Source: Gammaproteobacteria bacterium | GTDB lineage: Bacteria; Pseudomonadota; Gammaproteobacteria; UBA11654 | DNA length: 16,974 nucleotides | Direction of reading: 5' to 3' | Assembly (NCBI GenBank): GCA_018672815.1 | Contig: JABHDX010000034.1 | Coordinates: 1 to 16,974 of the forward strand | Made by a program: the position numbers and the translations under genes | In this document: one piece after another, positions 7,486-13,955 of the stretch | Layout: each line of letters starts with the position of its first letter | How positions within the stretch are numbered: the first letter of the stretch is position 1 | The notes under the pieces: model-generated | The model's input: only the letters and a program-made list of their open reading frames with translations | Database searches by the model: none | Told to the model about the DNA's origin: nothing

Positions 7486-8154
7486 ATGACAGAATTTAAA
7501 ATAGCTCCATCCATTCTTTCTGCAAATTTTGCATGTCTAGGTAAGGAAGTTGAAGATGTTATTGAAGCAGGTGCCGACTTCATACACTTTGATGTAATGG
7601 ATAATCATTATGTGCCCAATTTGACCTTTGGCCCCGTTATTTGTCAGTCATTGAGAGATTATGGAATTAAGGCGCCTATTGATGTGCACTTAATGGTTGA
7701 GCCTGTTGATAATTTAGTGGAGAGCTTTGCTGGAGCAGGAGCCACATTTATTAGCTTTCATCCCGAGGCATCAAATGATGTATCAAAAACAATTAATCGG
7801 ATACAAAAGACTGGATGCAAACCAGGGCTTGCTATCAATCCATCTACTTCACTGGATTATCTAAGAGATTCTATTGAGGAGATTGATATTATTATCATGA
7901 TGTCTGTAAATCCAGGTTTTGCGGGGCAAAGTTTTATTCCTGATGTACTTGATAAATTAACAGAAGCACGATCAATGATTGCAGAATCTGGAAGAGAAAT
8001 ATTCTTAGAGATTGATGGAGGAGTCAAGGCTAATAATATTGCGAGTATTGCTAAATATGGAGCCGATGCATTTGTTTCAGGGTCTGGTATTTTTGGAACC
8101 AGTAATTACAAGAAAACAATCAGTCAGATGCGAGAAGAATTAGCACAATTATAA
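7486..8154 (+). CDS. rpe: Ribulose-phosphate 3-epimerase
   Basis: Rpe interconverts ribulose 5-phosphate and xylulose 5-phosphate in the pentose phosphate pathway in the cytoplasm. The protein has 222 residues, the usual length for this TIM barrel. The metal ligands are visible: H34 and D36 in FIHFDVMDNHYVPN, H68 in DVHLMVE, and D177 in LEIDGGV. The opening IAPSILSANF and the phosphate loops MMSVNPGFAGQSF and ADAFVSGSGIF also match the family. An AGAGG SD at 7471-7475 lies ten bases before the ATG. A CATAAT at 7454-7459 could be a -10 element, with no convincing -35. The pathway links it to rpiA at 9976-10638, although the two are in separate transcription units. rplM follows after 86 bases. 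Confidence 0.97.
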   Translation: MTEFKIAPSILSANFACLGKEVEDVIEAGADFIHFDVMDNHYVPNLTFGPVICQSLRDYGIKAPIDVHLMVEPVDNLVESFAGAGATFISFHPEASNDVSKTINRIQKTGCKPGLAINPSTSLDYLRDSIEEIDIIIMMSVNPGFAGQSFIPDVLDKLTEARSMIAESGREIFLEIDGGVKANNIASIAKYGADAFVSGSGIFGTSNYKKTISQMREELAQL

Positions 8155-8178
8155 GATAGATTATTTAGCAACATTTCA

Positions 8179-8215
8179 TTGATAATTTCCCCTTAGATGA
8201 GTAGACTACCCATCT
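8179..8215 (+). promoter_or_regulatory. Candidate promoter and hairpin upstream of rplM-rpsI
   Basis: TTGATA at 8179-8184 and TAGACT at 8202-8207 are 17 bases apart and would start transcription near 8214, giving a leader of about 27 bases. The same stretch contains an inverted repeat: AGATG (8195-8199) pairs with CATCT (8211-8215) and GTA (8201-8203) pairs with TAC (8207-8209) around a GAC loop. The hairpin is followed by TTTC only, so as a terminator of rpe it would be weak. The two readings compete, since a promoter here would leave most of the hairpin outside the transcript. Confidence 0.35.
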
Positions 8216-8240
8216 TTCAAATAGAATAAAATACTAATAA

Positions 8241-8669
8241 ATGAAAACATTTTCTGCTAAAAATGAAGAAGTTGTTAGAGATTGGTACCTAGTTGATGCC
8301 AATAACAAAACTTTGGGTAGACTTTCTACGGAAATTGCCTCTCGATTAAGAGGTAAACATAAACCTATTTTTACTCCACATGTTGATACAGGTGACTACA
8401 TTGTTGTGATTAATGCATCTAAAATTAGAGTTACTGGAAATAAGATGAAAGATAAGATGTATTATAAGCATACTGGTTATATAGGAAATCTAAAATCAAT
8501 GAATCTATCAACCATGTTAGAAAAAAATCCAGAGAGAGTTTTAATGAAATCAGTTCGTGGTATGCTGCCAAAAAATAAACTTGGTAATGCGATGATTAAA
8601 AAATTAAGAATATTTTCAGGATCGGAGCATACTCATGATGCTCAGCAACCCGAACTACTAGAAATTTAA
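8241..8669 (+). CDS. rplM: 50S ribosomal protein L13
   Basis: L13 is an early assembly protein of the large ribosomal subunit. The 142 residues equal the E. coli length. Family blocks seen are the start [39 protein letters not shown], the [17 protein letters not shown] strand, [14 protein letters not shown] and [11 protein letters not shown]. The start has no SD sequence: the bases before ATG are A+T-rich, AATACTAATAA. This is notable for a highly expressed gene. rpsI follows after six bases and the two form the conserved L13-S9 operon. Identification is certain. Confidence 0.98.
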   Translation: MKTFSAKNEEVVRDWYLVDANNKTLGRLSTEIASRLRGKHKPIFTPHVDTGDYIVVINASKIRVTGNKMKDKMYYKHTGYIGNLKSMNLSTMLEKNPERVLMKSVRGMLPKNKLGNAMIKKLRIFSGSEHTHDAQQPELLEI

Positions 8670-8675
8670 ATACTT

Positions 8676-9068
8676 ATGGCATCAGAAATACATTACGGAA
8701 CCGGAAGAAGAAAAACTTCAACAGCTCGAGTCTTTATTCAAAAAGGAAAGGGCAATATAGTCGTTAATAAAAAACCTCTCGATGAATTCTTCGATAGAGA
8801 AACCGCTAGAATGATTGTTCGTCAGCCACTGGAGCATACTGATTTATTAGATAAAATCGATGTCACTGCAACCGTTAAAGGCGGAGGTGGAAGTGGTCAA
8901 GCTGGAGCTATCAGACATGGGCTTAGTAGAGCACTTTTAAGTTATGATGATAATTTAAGACTCTCTTTGAGAGAGCGTGGGTTTTTAACCAGAGATGCTA
9001 GAAAAGTTGAGAGAAAAAAAGTTGGCTTAAAGAAAGCAAGAAAAGCCACACAGTTTTCAAAGCGTTAG
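8676..9068 (+). CDS. rpsI: 30S ribosomal protein S9
   Basis: S9 binds the head of the small ribosomal subunit; its basic tail reaches the P-site tRNA. The 130 residues match the E. coli length. [14 protein letters not shown], the [20 protein letters not shown] block and the C-terminal [18 protein letters not shown] with its final KR are typical. The six bases after rplM and the last codons of rplM contain no SD, so translation probably depends on coupling or another mechanism. The convergent aldo/keto reductase ends two bases after the stop codon, leaving no room for a terminator between them. Confidence 0.98.
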   Translation: MASEIHYGTGRRKTSTARVFIQKGKGNIVVNKKPLDEFFDRETARMIVRQPLEHTDLLDKIDVTATVKGGGGSGQAGAIRHGLSRALLSYDDNLRLSLRERGFLTRDARKVERKKVGLKKARKATQFSKR

Positions 9069-9070
9069 AT

Positions 9071-9979
9071 TCAGTTTATTTCCATCATTCTTTCTTGTAG
9101 GCGCTTTTCTGGTATTGGAGAGTAACCACCCATAACATTATCAATCATATTTTTAGGCTTAGAAGTAGCCGGGATAATATTTGTTACTGCTGGATTAGCT
9201 AGGATAAATTTTAAAAAATACTGAGCCCAGCTATTAATATTAAAGTCTCTAGACCAATCTGGAAGTGCTTTATTTTTTACTTCTTTGAATAATTTTCCTC
9301 TCATGAATGGACGATTGATAATTGTTGCTATATTCATATCTTGGCATAAGGGCAATAGTCTATTTTCTGCTTCTCTTTCCCCTAATGAGTAATTGAATTG
9401 TGCAAAATCAATAGATTCTTTTTTTATAATATTTTCCATTGCATCAAAGGCACTTGCTTTATAGTGAGTGATTCCAATATATTTAATTTTACCTTCATCT
9501 TTAAGTTCCCTAAGAGTTTTAATATGTGTTTTCCAATCCTTCAGATTATGTATCTGGATAAGATCAATTTTGGCAGTATTGATTTTTTTAAACGAAGAAG
9601 ATATTTGTTTTTTTCCTTCAGCATCTCCATTTGTCCATACCTTAGTAGCAAAAAAGAATTCATTATTGATATTTAGCTCTTTGGTAATAATTCCTGTAAT
9701 TTCTTCTGCCATTCCATACATAGGAGAAGTATCAATCATGCTGCCACCATTCATTATCAGTATTTCTAATATTTTTTTTCTAATCCCTAGTAATGCCTCT
9801 TTTGGCTCCACATCAAATACTCTTGAGGTACCTAATCCTATAACTGGAAGAAGTTCTTGAGAGGATGGAATCATTCTTTTAACCATCAATTCTCTCGACA
9901 GCAGAGAAGTAAAATTTATAGAAGTTGCAATAGAAGAAAGTCCTAAAAATCTCAAGAGATCTCTTTTTGATAAGCTCAT
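9071..9979 (-). CDS. Aldo/keto reductase with an N-terminal Tat-like (KR) leader
   Basis: The 302-residue protein belongs to the NAD(P)H-dependent aldo/keto reductase superfamily. The catalytic tetrad is complete: D83 and Y88 in IDTSPMYG, K113 in FATKVW and H144 in LIQIHNL. IGLGTSRVF opens the barrel and a C-terminal ANPAVTNIIPATSKPKNM block resembles the cofactor site. Residues 1-30 (SKRDLLRFLGLSS...) look like a twin-arginine signal in which the first arginine is lysine, with a modest hydrophobic stretch after it. Several exported aldo/keto reductases with true RR leaders are known, so export is possible but not certain. It is the last gene of the fau-rpiA unit and its ATG overlaps the rpiA stop as ATGA, implying coupling. 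The substrate cannot be told. Confidence 0.85.
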   Translation of the reverse strand: MSLSKRDLLRFLGLSSIATSINFTSLLSRELMVKRMIPSSQELLPVIGLGTSRVFDVEPKEALLGIRKKILEILIMNGGSMIDTSPMYGMAEEITGIITKELNINNEFFFATKVWTNGDAEGKKQISSSFKKINTAKIDLIQIHNLKDWKTHIKTLRELKDEGKIKYIGITHYKASAFDAMENIIKKESIDFAQFNYSLGEREAENRLLPLCQDMNIATIINRPFMRGKLFKEVKNKALPDWSRDFNINSWAQYFLKFILANPAVTNIIPATSKPKNMIDNVMGGYSPIPEKRLQERMMEIN

Positions 9980-10638
9980 TCTTTTTTATATACTTTTATT
10001 TCTTCTCCATGACCTATTATCAAAAGGTCTGCTGGTCTTAATGAGAAGATACCATTAGTAACTACACCTGCTATATTATTTATTCTTTTCTCTAACTCTG
10101 GTGGATTTAAAATCTTGAGATTATGAACATCAAGAATGATATTCCCATTATCTGTAACAAAGCCATGTCTCAGTTCTGCCTGACCACCAAGTATTGCTAT
10201 TTCTCTAGCAACAAATGACTTCGCCATAGGTATAACCTCAATGGGTAATGGAAACCTACCCAAGATATCAACTAACTTTGAATTATGTGCAATGCAAATT
10301 ATTTTTTCAGAGGCATTAGCGATAATTTTCTCTCTAGTCAAAGCTCCGCCACCTCCTTTGATCATATGTAAGTGATTTGTTACCTCATCTGCACCATCAA
10401 TATATAAATTAGGTTTACCTACTGATGAGAGTTCATCGACTATAAATCCAGCATTTTTCAGTCTTTTAGTTGAGTCTATTGAACTGGAAACGATAGATTT
10501 TATTTTATGCTTAACACGATCAAGATGATCAATCAGATAGTTGACTGTAGATCCAGTTCCTACACCAAGAATACAATCTTCTGTCACATAATTTAATGAT
10601 GCTATGGCAGCATTTTCTTTTTCATGATCATTGTTCAT
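9976..10638 (-). CDS. rpiA: Ribose-5-phosphate isomerase A
   Basis: RpiA interconverts ribose 5-phosphate and ribulose 5-phosphate in the pentose phosphate pathway. The 220 residues compare with 219 in E. coli. The active-site residues fall at the same numbers as in E. coli: D81 and D84 in YIDGADEV, K94 in MIKGGGGA and E103 in LTREKI. GVGTGSTVNYLID and SSSIDSTKRLKNAGF bind the phosphate. It starts three bases after the fau stop codon and overlaps the following reductase by ATGA, so the three genes form one unit. In E. coli rpiA also lies close to fau (ygfA), separated by serA, so the link is an old one. Confidence 0.97.
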   Translation of the reverse strand: MNNDHEKENAAIASLNYVTEDCILGVGTGSTVNYLIDHLDRVKHKIKSIVSSSIDSTKRLKNAGFIVDELSSVGKPNLYIDGADEVTNHLHMIKGGGGALTREKIIANASEKIICIAHNSKLVDILGRFPLPIEVIPMAKSFVAREIAILGGQAELRHGFVTDNGNIILDVHNLKILNPPELEKRINNIAGVVTNGIFSLRPADLLIIGHGEEIKVYKKE

Positions 10639-10641
10639 AGT

Positions 10642-11235
10642 TTATTCTGACACATCCATGTCGATATCTGAATGGTATATTCTAGATTCAGTGAAAATCA
10701 TATCCAATGGTATATCCCACCGATTGGGTTCTATTTTCTTATACTTTTGAAATTCGTATGCAATTCCAACTAGAATTGGATTTTTTTCATTATTTTTTAA
10801 TATCTTTTTTTCAAGTGTTCGATCATAGAATCCTCCTCCCATACCAATTCGATTCCCCAATGGATCAAAAGCAATAAGCGGCATAAAAATTAGATCTAGT
10901 TCAAATGCTGAAATTTGGAATTTTTGATCTACTATTGGTTCTGGGATGTGGAATCTATTATTTTTTAGTTCAGAAGTATCTTTATATTCACCAAATAATA
11001 GTTTCTTTTTTTCTATAATCGGTAAAAAAACTTGCCTATTCTCTTGCCAAAGTATTTCACATAACTGATGCACATCAACTTCATTTTTTACTGGGTAGTA
11101 GATGCCAATTTTTGTAAGTTCTTTAGAAAATTCAAAAGATTGAATTTTTTCTACTATTAATTTAGAAGTTGAATGAACATCTTTTTTACTCAAGTTCGAT
11201 CTTTTATCTTTAATAGTGTTTCTAATTTTATTCAT
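10642..11235 (-). CDS. fau: 5-formyltetrahydrofolate cyclo-ligase
   Basis: The enzyme converts 5-formyl-THF to 5,10-methenyl-THF with ATP, returning stored folate to one-carbon metabolism. With the ATG at 11235 the protein has 197 residues, close to the E. coli YgfA length. The signature AFDPLGNRIGMGGGFYDR (about 122-139) with the phosphate-binding GMGGGFYDR is clear, and an N-terminal basic KDKRSNLSKKD is typical. The frame stays open to an ATG at 11301, but those 22 extra codons (MLWPESNN...) lie within the 6S RNA and are not family-like, so the 11235 start is preferred. Only about 20 bases separate the 6S RNA 3' end from this start. No strong SD is seen. The zapA-6S RNA-fau arrangement is conserved in gammaproteobacteria, where 6S RNA and fau are often cotranscribed. 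Confidence 0.95.
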   Translation of the reverse strand: MNKIRNTIKDKRSNLSKKDVHSTSKLIVEKIQSFEFSKELTKIGIYYPVKNEVDVHQLCEILWQENRQVFLPIIEKKKLLFGEYKDTSELKNNRFHIPEPIVDQKFQISAFELDLIFMPLIAFDPLGNRIGMGGGFYDRTLEKKILKNNEKNPILVGIAYEFQKYKKIEPNRWDIPLDMIFTESRIYHSDIDMDVSE

Positions 11236-11251
11236 TAGATTTTGAGTTCTT

Positions 11252-11438
11252 GAAAACCGTCCACAATGACGTAATTTATTGTTGCTCTCAGGCCAAAGCA
11301 ATTAAGGTGGGTTCTGACGCATTGGAGCAGGCTTCCCATAAGAGGTAATGCTCAAAACCAATGCAGACATTGATCCCTATATATAAAATTAAGGGCCGAG
11401 AGTCCTTCAATAAATCTCGTTCATCGCAGGCGGTCATT
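11252..11438 (-). ncRNA. ssrS: 6S RNA
   Basis: 6S RNA binds sigma70 RNA polymerase holoenzyme and mimics an open promoter. The locus lies between zapA and fau, its usual place in gammaproteobacteria. Folding supports the call. ACCGCCTGCGATGA (from 11434 downwards) pairs with TCATTGTGGACGGT (ending at 11256) over 14 positions with one mismatch and three G-U pairs. CTCTCGGCC (11402-11394) pairs with GGCCTGAGAG (11294-11285) with one bulge. CATTG and GAGCA in the middle pair with TGCTC and CAATG to form the apical stem. Between the last two stems lies an unpaired central bubble, the polymerase-binding feature. The 180-190-base size is normal. The ends are estimated from the stem and the promoter. 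I had no covariance model to test it. Confidence 0.88.
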
Positions 11439-11441
11439 CTA

Positions 11442-11780
11442 TTATTGTAGCTTTAATTCAGTTTCAGAGTTAAGAGAATTTTTAACTTGTTTATTAATTC
11501 CATCCAATCTTTTTTTAATTTCAATCATATCAAGATCTGCATCATGTTCAGTCCTTATATTAGCAGCCATATCTGAACTTCCATTGATTGCATCTCTTGC
11601 AATATTAAGAGCCGCCATAACTGCAATTCTATTGATACTAAAAGCTGTTCCTTGTGATTTAATTTTTGTCATCGTTTCATCAACTAAGGTAGCAGCTTTT
11701 ATAAGGAATGTTTTTTCTTCAGGAGAGCATTTAATGGTAAATTCTTCACCCATAATTTGAATAGTTACTTTTTCACTCAT
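11442..11780 (-). CDS. zapA: Cell division protein ZapA
   Basis: ZapA binds FtsZ and bundles its protofilaments at the division site. The 112 residues compare with 109 in E. coli. The N-terminal globular part VTIQIMGEEFTIKCSPEEKT, the DETMTKIKSQG helix and INRIAVMAALNIARDAI are typical; the C-terminal part is a helix with a coiled-coil pattern (DLDMIEIKKRLDGINKQVKN). The start overlaps the stop of the zapB-like gene by ATGA, so the two are translated together. 6S RNA begins about four bases after the stop. Identification is firm from sequence and position. Confidence 0.94.
   Translation of the reverse strand: MSEKVTIQIMGEEFTIKCSPEEKTFLIKAATLVDETMTKIKSQGTAFSINRIAVMAALNIARDAINGSSDMAANIRTEHDADLDMIEIKKRLDGINKQVKNSLNSETELKLQ
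11444..11473 (-). promoter_or_regulatory. Promoter for 6S RNA
   Basis: On the minus strand TACAAT (11449-11444) is a good -10 box and TTAACT (11473-11468) a fair -35, 18 bases apart. Transcription would begin near 11437, three bases before the closing stem of 6S RNA. The promoter lies within the last codons of zapA, so 6S RNA can be made independently of that gene or be processed from the longer transcript. Confidence 0.5.
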
Positions 11781-12007
11781 GCGCTATTTTCAATTTCATT
11801 TAAGCGATCTAAGATCGTCTCTGCTTTATCCTTAGCAAGACTATTTTTCTGTTTCATTTCTTTGTAGTCTTCAATTAGTTCGGAATTCTCATCTTTAAGT
11901 GATTGATTTTCAAGGTACATCTGATCTTTTTCTTTGATGAGGTCTTCGATGCGGTTTTCTAATGAATCTATGGCGGATAAAACTTCATTTTCAGATATAC
12001 TTTTCAT
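11777..12007 (-). CDS. ZapB-like coiled-coil protein (TIGR02449 type), probable division partner of ZapA
   Basis: This 76-residue protein is one long heptad-patterned helix, rich in E, K, L and N (AIDSLENRIEDLIKEKDQMY, then SLKDENSELIEDYKEMKQKN). Small coiled-coil proteins directly before zapA are common in gammaproteobacteria and are annotated as TIGR02449. A ZapB-like role in tethering ZapA-FtsZ is plausible but inferred. The frame is open to a TTG at 12031, which lies inside the promoter spacer; the ATG at 12007 follows a TTGACC-17-TATAGT promoter whose expected start is one base before it. I therefore chose 12007 and expect a leaderless message. The stop overlaps the zapA start (ATGA). 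Confidence 0.82.
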   Translation of the reverse strand: MKSISENEVLSAIDSLENRIEDLIKEKDQMYLENQSLKDENSELIEDYKEMKQKNSLAKDKAETILDRLNEIENSA

Positions 12008-12014
12008 ATCTATA

Positions 12015-12043
12015 ACTATAATTTGATCCAATCAATCGGTCAA
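12015..12043 (-). promoter_or_regulatory. Promoter of the zapB-like/zapA/6S/fau unit (leaderless type)
   Basis: On the minus strand TTGACC (12043-12038) and TATAGT (12020-12015) are separated by exactly 17 bases. This is the best sigma70-like promoter in the window. The predicted start near 12008 is one base before the ATG at 12007, so the first gene should have essentially no 5' leader. Confidence 0.7.
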
Positions 12044-12057
12044 ATAAGCTTGAATAT

Positions 12058-12085
12058 TTAATAAAAAATAACTTTAAACTATAAT
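12058..12085 (+). promoter_or_regulatory. Promoter of ygfB-pepP (leaderless type)
   Basis: A perfect -10 hexamer, TATAAT, lies at 12080-12085. The -35 is weaker: TTAATA at 12058-12063 with a 16-base spacer. The expected start is 12091-12092, on the ATG of ygfB itself at 12091, and no SD sequence is present. It is divergent from the zapB-like promoter. Confidence 0.55.
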
Positions 12086-12090
12086 AAATC

Positions 12091-12630
12091 ATGAATTACA
12101 AAGAACTAGAAGCCCTGAGAAAAAGTGCCTCAGATACAATAAGTATTGCTGAATATCATGGCAATATCTGCTCATATTTATGCTGCAGTATTGATTCTTT
12201 TGATGACTTGCTACCCTCAGAAAAGAGCGATGATCAAAGTAGTGTATCTATTCAGGTTCTAGAATTTAGAAATGCTTTATTGGACTTAATTGAGGAAACC
12301 TCTAATGCACTTAATTCTTCTGAATTACCATTTCTATTACTTCTGCTTAATGATAATGAATCATTAGAAAAAAGAACGACAACACTATCTATGTGGTGCC
12401 AAGGTTTTATTGATGGTTTGGGATTAATTGTCTCAGAGAATAGCAGTGATATAGGAGAGTCATCAATGAGTTTATTAACTGAAATAATTGAAGATTTTTC
12501 TCAAATCTCTACACTACATATCCAGTCAAAGGAGAATGATGAAGAGGAAGAATTAGCATTTATTGAATTGCTTGAGTATGTTCGAGTGAGCACAGAGTTG
12601 ATATTTGAAGAAATCAAAATAAAAATATGA
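12091..12630 (+). CDS. ygfB: YgfB, UPF0149 family protein
   Basis: The 179 residues are a little shorter than the 192 of E. coli YgfB. The gene stands in its conserved place, divergent from zapA and before pepP. Family features are the N-terminal helix with AEYHGNICSYLC (E. coli has AEMHGLISGMICG), a central LPFLLLLLNDNESLEKRTTT followed by LSMWCQGFIDGLGL, and a C-terminal acidic stretch ending in LEYVRVSTELIFEEI. The protein is all-helical and cytoplasmic. Its biochemical role in most bacteria is unknown; in Pseudomonas aeruginosa a YgfB protein is reported to influence ampD-ampC control. The stop overlaps the pepP start as ATGA. Expression probably starts at a leaderless promoter. Confidence 0.88.
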   Translation: MNYKELEALRKSASDTISIAEYHGNICSYLCCSIDSFDDLLPSEKSDDQSSVSIQVLEFRNALLDLIEETSNALNSSELPFLLLLLNDNESLEKRTTTLSMWCQGFIDGLGLIVSENSSDIGESSMSLLTEIIEDFSQISTLHIQSKENDEEEELAFIELLEYVRVSTELIFEEIKIKI

Positions 12631-13937
12631 AAAATAGAGAGTATAAATCTAGAAGAAATAAGCTTGCAAAGGCAATAGGCAAAGATGGAGTTGCAATTAT
12701 TGCTACTGCTGATTTAAGCACTAGGACCAATGATACTGATTACCCATTTCGTTCCGATAGTGATTTTTATTATTTAACTGGGTTTTTAGAGCCTAATTCT
12801 CTTATGCTTCTAGCTCCTGGACGTCCTGAAGGTGAATTTATTTTATGTGTTAGACCTAAAAATCCACTAATGGAGACTTGGGAAGGACATATGGAAGGTT
12901 TGAATGGAGTGATAAAAAATTATGATGTTGACCAATCTTTTGACATAGCAAATATTGACGTTGTTTTAAAAGATCTACTGTATGGAAAAGAAAAAATATT
13001 CTATTCAATTGGAAAAAATAATTTTTATGATGAAAAAGTAACAGAAGTATTTAAAGTCCTGAGAGAGAGTCAACGCCAAGGCGGGGTAGTCCCTAATGAA
13101 ATTGTATCTATAGATACCATCATTCATGAGATGAGACAAATCAAATCAAGGAAAGAAATACAGTTGATGAAACAAGCAGCCCGAATTGGAGTTGAGGCGC
13201 ATCTTAGAGTAATGAGAGAATGCAAACCCAGTATTTTTGAATATCAGATAGAGGCATCCATTAATCATCAATTTGGTCAATATGGAGCTGTGCCCTCATA
13301 TAATAGTATTGTGGCATCTGGAGATAATGCTTGCACACTGCATTATGTTGAAAATAAATCGCAAATGAAGGAAGGCGATTTACTATTAACAGATGCTGGT
13401 TGCGAGTTTCAAATGTATGCATCAGATATCACTAGAACAATACCCATTTCAGGACAATATACTAAAGAGCAAAAAGCTATTTATTCAATCGTTTTAGAAG
13501 CACAAATAAGTGCCATTAACTCAGTAAAGCCAGGTCAGACTTTCGAAAATATGCAAAAGAATTGTATTGAAATTATCACAAGAGGTTTAAAAAAGTTAGG
13601 CATACTTAAGGGAAGTGAAGCCAAGCTCATTAAAGAAGAATCTTATAAAGAATTCTATATGCATGGCATCGGACATTGGTTGGGAATCGATGTTCATGAT
13701 GTTGGTTCTTATGTTAATGAAAAAGGCAGATCTAAGCCATTTGCTCCTGGTATGGTGATTACTGTTGAACCAGGAATTTATATTTCTAAGAAGTCAAAAT
13801 CAATTGATAAGAAGTGGAAAGGAATTGGAATCAGAATTGAGGATGATGTTCTAATAACGTCATCAGGTTGCGAAGTTCTATCTGGCAAACTTCCTAAAGA
13901 AATTGATGCTATTGAAGCCATAATGTCTAGTCACTAA
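12627..13937 (+). CDS. pepP: Xaa-Pro aminopeptidase P
   Basis: PepP removes an N-terminal residue that precedes proline, using two metal ions in a pita-bread fold. The 436 residues compare with 441 in E. coli. The N-terminal creatinase-like domain includes DYPFRSDSDFYYLTGF (38-53). The five metal ligands are intact: D256 in LTDAG, D267 in SDITRT, H350 in MHGIGHWLG, E381 in TVEPGIYI and E405 in GIRIEDD. It overlaps ygfB by ATGA and probably depends on it for translation. In many gammaproteobacteria ubiH and ubiI follow; here a sugar/nucleoside kinase does. Confidence 0.97.
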   Translation: MKNREYKSRRNKLAKAIGKDGVAIIATADLSTRTNDTDYPFRSDSDFYYLTGFLEPNSLMLLAPGRPEGEFILCVRPKNPLMETWEGHMEGLNGVIKNYDVDQSFDIANIDVVLKDLLYGKEKIFYSIGKNNFYDEKVTEVFKVLRESQRQGGVVPNEIVSIDTIIHEMRQIKSRKEIQLMKQAARIGVEAHLRVMRECKPSIFEYQIEASINHQFGQYGAVPSYNSIVASGDNACTLHYVENKSQMKEGDLLLTDAGCEFQMYASDITRTIPISGQYTKEQKAIYSIVLEAQISAINSVKPGQTFENMQKNCIEIITRGLKKLGILKGSEAKLIKEESYKEFYMHGIGHWLGIDVHDVGSYVNEKGRSKPFAPGMVITVEPGIYISKKSKSIDKKWKGIGIRIEDDVLITSSGCEVLSGKLPKEIDAIEAIMSSH

Positions 13938-13944
13938 TAAGAAA

Positions 13945-13948
13945 AGGA
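13945..13948 (+). promoter_or_regulatory. Ribosome binding site of the PfkB-family kinase gene
   Basis: AGGA within AAAAGGAAA, seven bases before the ATG at 13956. It is a clear SD in a window where most starts lack one, and it fits a gene that follows pepP with an 18-base gap rather than an overlap. Confidence 0.65.
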
Positions 13949-13955
13949 AATAACT

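Noticed and set aside
7386..7583. Minus-strand frame of 65 codons overlapping the rpe start
   Set aside because: It covers the rpe SD and start and has no recognisable features.
9398..9860. Two plus-strand open frames opposite the aldo/keto reductase
   Set aside because: They mirror a gene with an intact catalytic tetrad and have a phenylalanine/isoleucine-rich composition typical of antisense frames.
11236..11301. N-terminal extension of fau starting at 11301 (MLWPESNN...)
   Set aside because: It lies inside the 3' half of the 6S RNA, is not family-like, and the ATG at 11235 gives the usual enzyme length.
12008..12031. TTG start at 12031 for the zapB-like gene
   Set aside because: It would place the start codon within the 17-base spacer of the TTGACC/TATAGT promoter; the ATG at 12007 follows the -10 at the right distance.
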